From assembly GCF_004168285.1 (NCBI RefSeq), contig NZ_SEWF01000009.1, forward strand, positions 124,001-188,000: a stretch of 64,000 nt of DNA, given 5' to 3'. Each line of letters begins with the position of its first letter. Positions within the stretch are counted from its first letter, which is position 1. Of this stretch, positions 45,571-54,950 are shown in pieces. The position numbers and the translations under genes were made by a program. Source of the DNA: Emticicia agri (GTDB lineage: Bacteria > Bacteroidota > Bacteroidia > Cytophagales > Spirosomataceae). The notes beneath the pieces are model-generated. The model was not told the origin of the DNA, did not search any database, and saw only the letters and a list, made by a program, of their open reading frames with translations.

Positions 45571-46077
45571 ATGCTTATTGCAATCGGAGGTGTCAGTCGG
45601 TCTGGCAAAAGTACCTTAGCTAATCTTTTGGTAACCTATTTCCGCAAAAACGGAAAAAAGGCTATTATTTTCCATCAGGACGATTTTGTTTACCCCGAAA
45701 CACAGATTCCTAAAATAAAAAACCGCACCGATTGGGAGTCGCCACATTCTATTGATTTTGAGTTGTTTAAAGAGGTGCTGATTCTTTTCAGGGAAAAATT
45801 TGATGTAGTAATTGCCGAAGGATTATTTGCTTTTTATGATGAATCTGCCACCGGGCTTTTTGATAAAAAACTATTTGTGAAAATCTCGAAAAGAACTTTT
45901 TTAATCAGAAAATCAATGGATACCAGATGGGGGTATGAGCCAACCTGGTTTATAGACCATATTTGGCATTCGTTTCAGAAGTATGGCAGACCATCGGCAG
46001 AATTAAAAAATATAATGACCATAAGTGGAGAAGATGAATTTGATATGGAAAAAGTAATTAAATACCTGGATAAATAA
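45571..46077 (+). CDS. P-loop kinase, uridine kinase-like
   Basis: A 168-residue P-loop NTPase. Walker A is GGVSRSGKST at residues 6-15; the HQDDFVYPETQIPKI segment with the substrate-binding Asp matches uridine kinase/nicotinamide riboside kinase-type proteins. The C-terminal half carries VKISKRTFLIRKSMDTR (lid). Substrate unknown. Confidence 0.82.
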   Translation: MLIAIGGVSRSGKSTLANLLVTYFRKNGKKAIIFHQDDFVYPETQIPKIKNRTDWESPHSIDFELFKEVLILFREKFDVVIAEGLFAFYDESATGLFDKKLFVKISKRTFLIRKSMDTRWGYEPTWFIDHIWHSFQKYGRPSAELKNIMTISGEDEFDMEKVIKYLDK

Positions 46078-46175
46078 AATGTTGGAATGGCTGCTCTAAA
46101 AGCATTTTTTCGAAGTTTAACTTTTGAATTTGTATGATTTAACAGACCTTTGCACTCTCATTAAAAATCAGCTCA

Positions 46176-47057
46176 ATGAATCTTATAGACGGAAAATTAA
46201 TTTCGGCTCAGGTCAAACAAGAACTAAAAATAGAAGTAGAGAAGCAAATAGCCGAAGGCGGCAAAATTCCGCATCTGGCAGCAATATTAGTAGGAAGCAA
46301 TGGTTCAAGTGAAACGTATGTGGCAAGTAAAATCAGATCCTGCGAAGAAATAGGCTTTAAATCTACCCTTATACGTAGAGACGACAGTATTACGGAAGAG
46401 GAATTATTAGAAGTTATTCAGCAATTAAATGAAGATGATGATATTGATGGCTTTATTGTTCAATTGCCGCTTCCTCCACAAATCAATGTCGAAAAGGTAA
46501 TCGAATCAATAGAGCCAAGAAAAGACGTAGATGGGTTTCATCCAATCAATATCGGAAGAATGGCTAAAGGGTTACCTGCCTATATTTCGGCTACACCATT
46601 TGGAGTGTTAGAGCTTATTAAGAGGTATAATATAGAAACTGCGGGTAAGCATTGTGTGGTTGTGGGCAGAAGCCAGATTGTAGGCTTACCTATGAGCATA
46701 CTCATGCAAAGAAATACTTATCCGGGCAACTGCACGGTTTCGTTGGTACATAGTCGTACACAAAATTTAGCTGAAATTACACGTCAGGCTGATATTCTGA
46801 TTGCTGCTTTGGGTAAGCCTGAATTTATTACGGCTGATATGGTAAAAGAGGGAGCGGTAGTAATTGATGTTGGTTTAACACGAATCGTTGATGAAACAAA
46901 AAAGAGCGGATTTGCCTTAAAAGGTGATGTGAAATTTGATGAAGTAGCACCTAAAAGCAGTTTTATAACGCCTGTGCCCGGCGGAGTAGGGTTAATGACC
47001 GTAGCTGCTTTGATGTACAATACCTTACTTTCTGCCAGAAAAGAGATTTATCAATAA
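46176..47057 (+). CDS. folD: Bifunctional methylenetetrahydrofolate dehydrogenase/cyclohydrolase FolD
   Basis: A 293-residue FolD. Catalytic [13 protein letters not shown] has the Tyr and Lys; [16 protein letters not shown] binds [19 protein letters not shown] is the family signature. It interconverts 5,10-methylene- and 10-formyl-tetrahydrofolate. The start at 46176 is the conventional one. A terminator follows. Confidence 0.97.
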   Translation: MNLIDGKLISAQVKQELKIEVEKQIAEGGKIPHLAAILVGSNGSSETYVASKIRSCEEIGFKSTLIRRDDSITEEELLEVIQQLNEDDDIDGFIVQLPLPPQINVEKVIESIEPRKDVDGFHPINIGRMAKGLPAYISATPFGVLELIKRYNIETAGKHCVVVGRSQIVGLPMSILMQRNTYPGNCTVSLVHSRTQNLAEITRQADILIAALGKPEFITADMVKEGAVVIDVGLTRIVDETKKSGFALKGDVKFDEVAPKSSFITPVPGGVGLMTVAALMYNTLLSARKEIYQ

Positions 47058-47118
47058 TAGAAAGGGTAGCAATGCCAGAAACTATTTGCCAAGCAATAAC
47101 GAAGGCTATAAAATAATA

Positions 47119-47156
47119 ATAGAGGCTTTACCGGAGTAAGGCCTCTATCTTTTTAT
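47119..47156 (+). terminator. Intrinsic terminator of folD
   Basis: ATAGAGGC (47119-47126) pairs with GCCTCTAT (47141-47148) and is extended by TTTA/TAAG, followed by T residues. Confidence 0.82.
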
Positions 47157-47162
47157 AGCTGT

Positions 47163-47339
47163 TTAATGATTGATAAAGAATTGATGAGTAATAGATTTAC
47201 CTTTTGCCATTTGTAATTCTACAAAATAAACGCCGTCTTTAAGTTTCTCTATATCAAATTCCTGTTGGCTTCCATTCTGAAGATTTTGTTTTTGAATGAC
47301 TCTTCCTTGTGAATCTTTGAGAAATGCAGTGGTCTTCAT
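47163..47339 (-). CDS. Stand-alone T9SS type A sorting-domain-like protein
   Basis: A 58-residue protein from ATG 47339 (MKTTAFLKDSQGRVIQ). The whole sequence resembles a type IX secretion C-terminal sorting domain: VIQKQNLQNGSQQEFDIEKLKDGVYFVELQMAKGK and the ending HQFFINH. No signal peptide and no passenger domain precede it within this frame; a second ATG at 47351 adds four residues. It may be a fragment of a decayed secreted protein or a deliberate small CTD protein. It converges on folD past its terminator. Confidence 0.65.
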   Translation of the reverse strand: MKTTAFLKDSQGRVIQKQNLQNGSQQEFDIEKLKDGVYFVELQMAKGKSITHQFFINH

Positions 47340-47599
47340 AATTATCGTCATTTTAATATTAGTAAGAAAAGGAAAAGCAAAAATTTTGCCGTGTCATCTT
47401 ATAGACGAACATTTGATTAAAAAATGTTGCATGGGTTTAATCAGGTGGCAAATTTTCATTCCGTGGATTTTAAATGATAACTATTTAGTAGCCGATATGT
47501 TTTAAGAAAAGAGATAACTTATTTCATGCAAACACCGATATATTCTTTCAGATAACCGATAAATCATTAAAAATGGTGGAATGATGAGTATCTTTAGCG

Positions 47600-48718
47600 A
47601 TGGTTCAATTGAAAAATTTTTCCCTGATTGCGCATCTGGTAGGCTGGCTCATAGTTTTCAGTCTCACTTCTTTATTTTTATCAGAAAACCGGAGCGCTTC
47701 CGAGATTTTCCTTCGACCTAATTTCTGGGTCTTTTTTCTGATTTATATTTCGCTTTTTTATCTCAATACGGGTTGGCTTATTCCTAAACTCTTTTTTACC
47801 AAAAAATACCTTTTTTACTTCGGAATTATTCTTTGTCTATTAATGGGTATTGCCATTGTAAAGCCTTTTGACAGGTTGGTTTTTGAACGGAACAGACCAA
47901 GTCAGGTAGATAAGCCAACGCCATCTTTTTGTGAACCTCCACCACCGGGAGAAAGACCTCAGGATTTTAAAGAACTACGTAGAGAGCCTCCCCGTGATTT
48001 TGAGCGAGAACCCAGGCAGGAGCGTAACCAAATTGATGTAATCAGTATATTTTTGTTTGGGTTGATATGGGCATTAGGTATGGCCTTAAAAATTAGTGAG
48101 CGATGGCGTGATTCAGAACAAAGGGCAGTGCGGGCAGAGGCAGATAAAGCCAATGCCGAATTATCGTTCCTGAAAGCACAGATTAATCCGCATTTTTTGT
48201 TCAATACACTCAACAATATTTATTCGCTTGCCGTAACTAATAATAAAAACACGGCAGTAAGTATCATGAAACTGTCGCAAATAATGCGTTATGTAACCGA
48301 CGAAGTATCAGAAGATTTTGTACCACTACAAAGTGAAATAGAATGTATCAGCAATTATATTGACCTGCAAAAACTAAGATTAAGCAAAAAAACAGAAGTA
48401 ATTTTTGAAGTAAGCGGTAATACAGACACAAAACAGATTTCACCCTTAATATTGATGACTTTTGTTGAAAATGCTTTTAAGCATGGCATCAGTAACCATG
48501 AAAATGCTGTTATTGAAATCAGGATTGAAGTAGTAGCAAATACCATCAGGTTTGTTTGTAAGAATACATTATTTGCTACTTCAAGAAAAATAGAGCGAAC
48601 AGGAATTGGTCTGACTAATACCCGTCAGAGATTAACACATTTATATAAAAACAGACACTCACTGGTCATAAATGAGGATTCAGATTTTTATTTCGTTGAA
48701 CTAATTATTGAAGATTAA
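47600..48718 (+). CDS. LytS-type sensor histidine kinase
   Basis: A 372-residue His_kinase-family (PF06580) protein. Three or four N-terminal transmembrane segments occur within the first 100 residues; a Pro/Arg-rich cytoplasmic linker (PSFCEPPPPGERPQDFK) follows. The H-box is FLKAQINPHFLFNTLNNIYSLAV, with the Asn of the HATPase in MTFVENAFKHGI. It lies directly upstream of its LytTR regulator (stop 48718, start 48720) and pairs with it. Confidence 0.93.
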   Translation: MVQLKNFSLIAHLVGWLIVFSLTSLFLSENRSASEIFLRPNFWVFFLIYISLFYLNTGWLIPKLFFTKKYLFYFGIILCLLMGIAIVKPFDRLVFERNRPSQVDKPTPSFCEPPPPGERPQDFKELRREPPRDFEREPRQERNQIDVISIFLFGLIWALGMALKISERWRDSEQRAVRAEADKANAELSFLKAQINPHFLFNTLNNIYSLAVTNNKNTAVSIMKLSQIMRYVTDEVSEDFVPLQSEIECISNYIDLQKLRLSKKTEVIFEVSGNTDTKQISPLILMTFVENAFKHGISNHENAVIEIRIEVVANTIRFVCKNTLFATSRKIERTGIGLTNTRQRLTHLYKNRHSLVINEDSDFYFVELIIED

Positions 48719-48719
48719 A

Positions 48720-49421
48720 ATGAAACTCAGATGTGTTGTGATTGATGATGAACCGCTGGCGCTGGAGTTAATGAAGGAATATATTTCACGATTTCCTGAA
48801 CTGAAACTTATTCAGGCTTTTGATGATGGAATAGCAGGAAAGGAGTTTCTGAAAAATAATCAGATTGATTTACTGTTTATAGATATTAATATGCCTGATA
48901 TAACAGGGCTCGAACTGGTTGAGTCTTTAGAAAAAAAGCCTATGGTTATTTTTGCCACTGCGCACCGGAAATTTGCGCTTGAAGGCTTTAACCTCGATGC
49001 AATTGATTATCTATTAAAACCTATCGACTTTGAGCGATTTAGTAAAGCGGTAAAAAAGGCAATCGACTATTATAGCTTTAAAAATAATCAGCCTACTGAA
49101 ACACCTGAGCACATATTTGTTAGGGCTGAATACAGAATGATTAAAATCGACCTCAATGCTATTGAATACATTGAAGGATTAGAAGATTATATCAAGATTC
49201 ATGTAACCGGATTAGCCCATCCTATACTTACGCTGATGTCTTTAAAAGGCATTTTGGAACAATTACCTTTGGGGCAGTTCAGTCGTATTCATCGGAGCTA
49301 TATTGTGGCTCACGCTAAAATTCAATCAGTCTTAAAGAAAAATGTTCAGCTTACTTCGGGTATCGAACTGCCCATTAGTAATACCTACCAGCAGTTTGTA
49401 GATGATTGGCAGAAAAAATAA
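48720..49421 (+). CDS. LytTR-family response regulator
   Basis: A 233-residue regulator; start ATG 48720 (MKLRCVVIDDEPLALELM), one base after the kinase stop, so translational coupling is likely; TTG 48708 is not needed. Receiver domain has IDDEP, the phospho-acceptor Asp in LLFIDINMPDITGLELV, and LLKPIDFERF. C-terminal LytTR DNA-binding domain has FSRIHRSYIVAHAKIQSV. LytTR regulators bind DNA through an unusual beta-fold. Confidence 0.95.
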   Translation: MKLRCVVIDDEPLALELMKEYISRFPELKLIQAFDDGIAGKEFLKNNQIDLLFIDINMPDITGLELVESLEKKPMVIFATAHRKFALEGFNLDAIDYLLKPIDFERFSKAVKKAIDYYSFKNNQPTETPEHIFVRAEYRMIKIDLNAIEYIEGLEDYIKIHVTGLAHPILTLMSLKGILEQLPLGQFSRIHRSYIVAHAKIQSVLKKNVQLTSGIELPISNTYQQFVDDWQKK

Positions 49422-49524
49422 TCAGTTTACCGATACATACTTTGCATTGACCGATACATCAGATTTTAGCGCAATTTTATTTTTCTTTTCAGCGTCTATA
49501 GAGTATTAAACGAAAAAGAACACT

Positions 49525-50244
49525 ATGGACAGAAAAGATTTTTTGAAAAAGGGCTTAGGCTCATTAGCCATTATCCCATTATTTGCGGCTTGCAAAGAAA
49601 CTGATGTAACCCCTGATACAACCGGCACCACTGGCACTAATACAGGTTCAACCACTACCGGGTCATGTACTACTACTGCTACTGAAACTGAAGGACCATT
49701 CCCGACTAAAACACCGGGTTCGCTGGTTACGAATGATATTGCCTCTGACAGAACAGGAACAAAACTTACCGTAAAAATAACCATCCAGAACAAAAACAAT
49801 AGTTGCGCGGCTTTATCAGGTGCTTTAGTTGACATCTGGCATTGTGATGCTGCCGGAAATTATTCTGAATATGGTGGTACAGGTATGCAGAGTACCAATT
49901 ATACCAATGTTCATTTTCTTCGTGGGAGACAAACCACTGATGCCAATGGTTTAGTAACGTTTACCAGTATATATCCGGGTTGGTATTCGGGTAGGGCTAC
50001 ACATATTCATGTCCATGTGTATAATAGCAGTGGTAAATCTTTGCTGGTAACGCAAATTGCGTTTCCTGAAGATGTGAGCAAAGTGGTGTATGCACAAGGC
50101 GTTTATGCCAGTCATGGACAGGCCGATACTACTAATGCCAGAGATAATGTATTCAGCGATGGTACATCAACTGAAATGTCAACCTTAACAGGAAGTGCCT
50201 CAGCAGGTTATGTACTGACCCATACCATAGTTGTAAACGGTTAA
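49525..50244 (+). CDS. Secreted intradiol ring-cleavage dioxygenase family protein
   Basis: A 239-residue lipoprotein-like protein. The N-terminus MDRKDFLKKGLGSLAIIPLFAACKETD has a lipobox ending in FAAC. The dioxygenase fold is marked by EGPFPTKTPGSL, LVDIWHCDAAGNYSEY (first Tyr ligand), IYPGWYSGRATHIHVHV (second Tyr and two His ligands), so an Fe(III) site is complete. Substrate may be a catechol or an aromatic outside the cell; unknown. Two further genes follow on the same strand. Confidence 0.85.
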   Translation: MDRKDFLKKGLGSLAIIPLFAACKETDVTPDTTGTTGTNTGSTTTGSCTTTATETEGPFPTKTPGSLVTNDIASDRTGTKLTVKITIQNKNNSCAALSGALVDIWHCDAAGNYSEYGGTGMQSTNYTNVHFLRGRQTTDANGLVTFTSIYPGWYSGRATHIHVHVYNSSGKSLLVTQIAFPEDVSKVVYAQGVYASHGQADTTNARDNVFSDGTSTEMSTLTGSASAGYVLTHTIVVNG

Positions 50245-50273
50245 TTGAGTTTTAATAGATAGATAGCTGAACA

Positions 50274-50789
50274 ATGGCAAAAGGAATCATTCGCTTGTGT
50301 TATCAAAAGATTATAGATGTGCATGCACAAAAAACATGGGAAAGAAATGTTTTTGAGGATACTTATATGGAGTTTTTTATGCAATCGCAATTCTATAATC
50401 AGGAAGAACAGTATCAGACTTTTCAGGAGTTGATAGCGAATGTTCCTGCTGTCGACAAACTACACTATCTGGTAAGTACGGCTGCTATTAATTATATCAG
50501 GCAATTAAACAATCTTATGCCTGATATTACCAATGCGCATCAGCAGTTGTGCATGCCTTTTACCAATTTCAGATTCGAAATTGTTCAGTCGCATATTCAA
50601 CGAAAAGAAGAACATAGGATAGTTATTTATTTTTACAGCGAACCTATAATCTGGATTGATACCATAGACCATCAACTATTGGTAGCTTATGGTAACGAGA
50701 CAGAAGCATTAGAATCAGGAAAAGAAATTTCAACGGATTTAATAGCTTTACAACCATTTTTAAGTATTTCTTCTTTTCAAAATATTTAA
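50274..50789 (+). CDS. Protein of unknown function
   Basis: A 171-residue soluble protein without signal peptide. Aromatic and Gln-rich N-terminal half (YMEFFMQSQFYNQEEQYQTF), C-terminal part with RIVIYFYSEPIIWIDTIDHQLLV. I do not recognise it. It sits 29 bases after the dioxygenase gene and 4 bases before a pirin-like gene, so all three are probably co-transcribed. Confidence 0.7.
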   Translation: MAKGIIRLCYQKIIDVHAQKTWERNVFEDTYMEFFMQSQFYNQEEQYQTFQELIANVPAVDKLHYLVSTAAINYIRQLNNLMPDITNAHQQLCMPFTNFRFEIVQSHIQRKEEHRIVIYFYSEPIIWIDTIDHQLLVAYGNETEALESGKEISTDLIALQPFLSISSFQNI

Positions 50790-50793
50790 CACC

Positions 50794-51504
50794 ATGCTTA
50801 CCCAAACTGAAGGACAGATTTATTTATCACATTTAAGAGGTGTTACCAATCGTAAAACCTTCAGAAGTTTCCATACTTTTAATCATGGGACTTACTTTGA
50901 TAAAACCCGAACACCATTCGGGAATCTGATTGCCTGTAATGATGACACGTTAGCAGCAGGTAATTCGATTATCACAAACGTGGATAAGTATATGGAGTTA
51001 ATCATCATTCCATTGGTGGGTTGTATTGAGGTAAAAGATAACCATGATAAAAGCCAAGTCTTAGAAGCCGGACAGGCATTCATTTTAAGATTGAAAATGG
51101 AGGAATACTACCAGATTTTGAATCCTTTTAAAGATGAATTAGTGAATTTTTTGCAAGTGTGGTTTGAGAGGGAACAAATTGATAAAGAACAATCTAATGA
51201 ACTTATCACATTCGATATAGATACAAATAAAAATCGGTTAACTGCTATTGGAGACTATTGCTATATCGGGAAGTTTGAGGGTAGGGAAGAGGGAGTTTTG
51301 AGTATTGACGGTACCAATAAGGGTGTTTTCGGATTGGTAATAGAAGGGGCATTTGAGTTTCAGAACAGATTGCTTGAATCAAGAGATAGTATAGCCTTGT
51401 GGAATGAAAATAACGAAGCCCTGCAAATAGAATTTGAAGCACTGTCGAACGATGCCATTATATTAATAACTGAGGTAACAACTAAGGACGGAATATCATT
51501 TTAG
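50794..51504 (+). CDS. Pirin/quercetinase-like bicupin protein
   Basis: A 236-residue two-cupin protein. The N-terminal half has RTPFGNLIACNDDTLAAGNS and LIIIPLVGCIEVKDNHD, the C-terminal half GDYCYIGKFEGREEGVLSI and KGVFGLVIEGAFEFQNRLLESRDSIAL, as in pirin-like quercetin 2,3-dioxygenase proteins. The usual metal-binding His set of pirins is not evident, so catalysis is doubtful. Its last 23 bases overlap the converging VWA gene. Confidence 0.7.
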   Translation: MLTQTEGQIYLSHLRGVTNRKTFRSFHTFNHGTYFDKTRTPFGNLIACNDDTLAAGNSIITNVDKYMELIIIPLVGCIEVKDNHDKSQVLEAGQAFILRLKMEEYYQILNPFKDELVNFLQVWFEREQIDKEQSNELITFDIDTNKNRLTAIGDYCYIGKFEGREEGVLSIDGTNKGVFGLVIEGAFEFQNRLLESRDSIALWNENNEALQIEFEALSNDAIILITEVTTKDGISF

Positions 51505-52684
51505 TTGTATAGAATTTGCCTTTCTGGAATCTGAAATAGATTTTTCCTACCCGTATAACGGTCATTTCTTTAATATTGGCAGGGTTCACAATGTCGTCTT
51601 CAAGCGTATGAATACTGCCATCAGTCTTTTTAGCTATCTGCACATAATCTGACTGAAAGGCTAAATTTTTCTCATAGGTTTCACCACAGAGAATGATATG
51701 CGTTTTTTTCTTCAATTTCGACAGATTTCTCATATCCTTTACAGGACTGCTGTTGTCTGCAATCATTACAATATCATCAATTTCAGGGAAATTCTTTTGA
51801 GCAAATAGCAAAGCTTCAATATTATTTTCAGCTTTATTTTTATTGTTTTCGGTATTACTAATGGCCGCAAACATAGTATCCCATAACAGCAATTCATCTT
51901 TTTTCTTTACCATAAACATTTTACCCGGTAGTTTCCCTCTGGTTTCATTGCCTAAGCTATCACAATCGGTAAAGAATATAATACCTTTGATACTGTTGTT
52001 ATCCACATTTTCCATCATCCAGTCAAAAACCTGGGTTGTGTAAGGAAACATACTTGATGTCATATCGCAGACAATCACAATGTTTTTCCACTTATCTGCG
52101 TTCCGGTCAAGTGCTTCATAAGATGTCAGTTCGTAGGTCTTTCCTAATTCACGCACTCTCATAATTTTATCACTCATCGAAACTGCAGAAGAATTAAGGA
52201 AACGAATTTCTGTGTCAACAAGGTCAGTGTGTTTTTCAGCAGGTGCTGCAACTTTTCTTGAGGCCAATTTATTGACTTTAAAATTAGTTAATGGGGTAGT
52301 TTCAGCACTCTCGGCTGGCTTTAAAGGCTCTGTTGGTGTGGTGGTTTTAACAACTACTGGTGCAGGAACTGATTTTTTTTCTTTGGGTAATTCTATTTTA
52401 GTAAACGTCTTATCATCTATGCTTTCTTCTTGTTTAGGTTTTATTTCGGTAGGCGTGATTTTCTGTGCAATCACTTCAGATTTGATTGGAAGCGGGTCAG
52501 AACCTGCAAACCAATAATAACTCAAGCCTAAAATTAAAACAACGGCACTTGGAATAGAAAAACGTAATAAATTATCAATCATAATTTTACGTTTCATCTT
52601 ATTCCAGTCATCTGGCGAATGTTCAGGTTGGAAATGGTTTAGTTTTTCCCTGATAATCCGGTGAAATTTTTCTTCTTCTGACAT
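51482..52684 (-). CDS. Membrane-anchored VWA-domain protein, candidate anti-sigma partner
   Basis: A 400-residue protein. Residues 1-38 are a charged cytoplasmic region, 39-58 one transmembrane helix, 60-150 a Lys/Pro/Thr-rich linker, and about 195-390 a von Willebrand A-like domain with KNIVIVCDMTSSMF, a MIDAS-type DxTxS at residues 206-210, and FTDCDSLGN. It starts 2 bases after the ECF sigma factor stop, placing it as a membrane regulator or sensor of that factor. A typical zinc anti-sigma or FecR fold is not seen. Confidence 0.75.
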   Translation of the reverse strand: MSEEEKFHRIIREKLNHFQPEHSPDDWNKMKRKIMIDNLLRFSIPSAVVLILGLSYYWFAGSDPLPIKSEVIAQKITPTEIKPKQEESIDDKTFTKIELPKEKKSVPAPVVVKTTTPTEPLKPAESAETTPLTNFKVNKLASRKVAAPAEKHTDLVDTEIRFLNSSAVSMSDKIMRVRELGKTYELTSYEALDRNADKWKNIVIVCDMTSSMFPYTTQVFDWMMENVDNNSIKGIIFFTDCDSLGNETRGKLPGKMFMVKKKDELLLWDTMFAAISNTENNKNKAENNIEALLFAQKNFPEIDDIVMIADNSSPVKDMRNLSKLKKKTHIILCGETYEKNLAFQSDYVQIAKKTDGSIHTLEDDIVNPANIKEMTVIRVGKIYFRFQKGKFYTTKMIFRP

Positions 52685-52686
52685 GA

Positions 52687-53277
52687 CTACAATCTTTTTG
52701 TTAATTTTTGACGAAGTAATCCATTTGCTAAGGACAGATTTGCCCTTGAAGTACTTTCTGCAATATTTAACATCTGTGCAATTTCCTTGTGAGAGTACCC
52801 TTCAATAGCGTACAGACTGAAAACTACCCGATAGTTGGTTGGTAAACTTTGGATAGCCTGCATAATGTCTTCAGAGGAGAGCTTAGCGTAAACAGATTCG
52901 TCTCCATAATTGGGTTCAGCAATATTCTCGTTTAATTCTGCTGATTGTTTATGAATATTTTTTCTATAATGGTCTATGGCCCCGTTAATCATAATTCTCC
53001 GAAGCCACGGTTTTATACTTTCTATATTATCTATTTTGTTGAGGTTTCTGAATACTTTCAGAAAACCATCGTTCATGATTTCCAAAGCATCGTCTCTGTT
53101 TTCACAGTAACTCATACAAGTAGATAAAGCAAACCCATAAAAATGCTCATAAAACATTTTCATGGCTTTTTCATTGCCTTTCAGGCAGTCTGCGACAACC
53201 TCCATCAAACTATTTGAGGTCAATAGCTTTTTTCTTGTTAAGGTTTTTAAGTAAATTTCTGCTGTTTGTGTTATCAC
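52687..53277 (-). CDS. ECF-type RNA polymerase sigma factor
   Basis: A 196-residue sigma-70 ECF factor. Region 2 contains DDALEIMNDGFLKVFRNLNKIDNIESIKPWLRRIMINGAIDHYRK, and region 4 contains LPTNYRVVFSLYAIEGYSHKEIAQMLNIAESTSRANLSLA. The start may be 53277 or the internal ATG at about residue 25. It probably drives a small regulon and is controlled by the adjacent membrane VWA protein. Confidence 0.92.
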   Translation of the reverse strand: MITQTAEIYLKTLTRKKLLTSNSLMEVVADCLKGNEKAMKMFYEHFYGFALSTCMSYCENRDDALEIMNDGFLKVFRNLNKIDNIESIKPWLRRIMINGAIDHYRKNIHKQSAELNENIAEPNYGDESVYAKLSSEDIMQAIQSLPTNYRVVFSLYAIEGYSHKEIAQMLNIAESTSRANLSLANGLLRQKLTKRL

Positions 53278-53435
53278 GGGAAATTTACGATTGAATAGTG
53301 AAACTATTTTTTCTAAGACGTAAATAACCAGTCAAAACGCTGTGTAAAATAATTAATTTCCTTAAAAATGGGGCAGACTCATACCGATTCATACCCTGAA
53401 GAAGCTAATTATTTACGGTATATTTTAACTGAAAG

Positions 53436-53825
53436 TCAAGGTCTGGCCAATGCTCCTGCTTTTTTTTGAAAAACATAATCAAAGCCATTCTGTACTTTCA
53501 GGTTATAATCAAAAAACTCTAATGCCCTTTGCAGGTTATTGCGGTTAATGGCAATAAAATAAGGGTTTTTGCCTTCGCCTTTTCGTACAAGTCTTGCATC
53601 TAATTTAAAAATGGTTCCCTCGGGGTAGCAAGCTACCAATTTAGAGGGGCAACTCACCTTTATGTCGCAGGGTACCTGCTGACCATTAATTGTACTCAGT
53701 CGCATACGTTTTTTACTGGTATCATAATATGACTCAGCAAAAACATCGAGAAAAAAAACTTTGTTGAGTTCCGGAACTTCGTCCAGTAGCGACAGTTGCA
53801 TCAGCTTTAGGCGTTTACTTGTCAT
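53436..53825 (-). CDS. Small protein of unknown function
   Basis: A 129-residue soluble protein with no signal peptide. Beta-rich pattern (KVFFLDVFAESYYDTSKKRMRLSTINGQQVPCDIKVSCP; RLVRKGEGKNPYFIAINRNN) hints at a compact beta domain. Two Cys occur in PCDIKVSC and a third further on. I do not recognise the family. It stands alone between the sigma factor gene and prs. Confidence 0.6.
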   Translation of the reverse strand: MTSKRLKLMQLSLLDEVPELNKVFFLDVFAESYYDTSKKRMRLSTINGQQVPCDIKVSCPSKLVACYPEGTIFKLDARLVRKGEGKNPYFIAINRNNLQRALEFFDYNLKVQNGFDYVFQKKAGALARP

Positions 53826-53918
53826 GGTTGGTTACAGTATTAATCCATGAATATTGCAAATCTATACAAAAACCAGAAAATATTACAAAAGGGTATATGT
53901 TTTTTTAAGCAAAAAGCG

Positions 53919-53926
53919 TACCTTTG
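53919..53926 (+). promoter_or_regulatory. Candidate -7 element of prs
   Basis: TACCTTTG matches the -7 consensus, 28 bases before the start codon at 53954. The -33 position is T-rich without a clear TTTG. Confidence 0.5.
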
Positions 53927-53953
53927 CGCATCTTTTTTTGAGGTATAAAAAAA

Positions 53954-54904
53954 ATGGCAGAAGTTAAGATTTTTTCAGGTACTACATCAAAGTATTTAGC
54001 AAGTCGGGTTGCTGATTATTATGGCAAAGACTTAGGTGGTGTAAGCATCAATCACTTTGCTGATAGCGAAATTTCAGTAAGTTTTGATGAGTCAGTAAGA
54101 GGGTGCGATGTTTTTCTGGTTCAGTCAACTTTTCCACCAAGTGATAATATCATGGAGCTGTTGATGATGATTGACGCCGCCAGACGTGCCTCAGCTCACT
54201 ATGTTTGTGCAGTTATTCCTTATTTCGGATATGCCAGACAAGACCGTAAAGATAAACCAAGAGTAGGTATTACGGCCAAACTGATTGCCAATATGCTTAC
54301 AGCCGCAGGAGCCGACAGAGTAATGACAATGGACTTGCATGCGGGCCAGATTCAGGGTTTCTTTGATATTCCTGTTGACCATCTGGAGGGTACTTCTGTT
54401 TTTGTGCCTTATCTGAAAACCCAGAAACTTGAAAACCTCAAGTTTGCTTCTCCTGACGTTGGTGGGGTATCTCGTTGTCGTAAGTTTGCTTCGTATTTTG
54501 ATGCAGATATTGTGATTTGTGACAAACACCGTAAAAAAGCTAACGAAATTGCGTCTATGCAATTGATTGGAGAGGTAGAGGGTGCCGATGTGATTCTGGT
54601 TGATGACCTGATTGATACGGGGGGCACTATATGTAAGGCAGCAGAACTGATTCTATCGAAAGGAGCGAAGTCGGTAAGGGCTTTTTGTACACATGGTGTA
54701 CTTTCAGGTAAAGCACATGAAAACATTTCTAATTCTGTATTAGAAGAATTAATTGTAACTGATACCATTCCTTTAAAATATGATAATCCTAAAATTAAGG
54801 TATTATCAGTAGCCGAGTTATTTGGCAAGGCTATCGGAAGAATCAGAGATAACGGGTCTATTAGCACTTTATTTATAAATTATCAACAGAATTTGGGTTT
54901 TTGA
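53954..54904 (+). CDS. prs: Ribose-phosphate pyrophosphokinase
   Basis: A 316-residue PRPP synthetase. ATP loop PYFGYARQDRK, the flexible loop near RVMTMDLHAGQIQGFFDIPVDHL and the PRPP loop ILVDDLIDTGGTI are intact. It makes PRPP for nucleotides and histidine/tryptophan synthesis. It precedes the rplY gene by 46 bases. Confidence 0.97.
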   Translation: MAEVKIFSGTTSKYLASRVADYYGKDLGGVSINHFADSEISVSFDESVRGCDVFLVQSTFPPSDNIMELLMMIDAARRASAHYVCAVIPYFGYARQDRKDKPRVGITAKLIANMLTAAGADRVMTMDLHAGQIQGFFDIPVDHLEGTSVFVPYLKTQKLENLKFASPDVGGVSRCRKFASYFDADIVICDKHRKKANEIASMQLIGEVEGADVILVDDLIDTGGTICKAAELILSKGAKSVRAFCTHGVLSGKAHENISNSVLEELIVTDTIPLKYDNPKIKVLSVAELFGKAIGRIRDNGSISTLFINYQQNLGF

Positions 54905-54950
54905 TGGAGTATCTGTCTTAACCGAGATTCATTATTAAATTTTTACAAAA

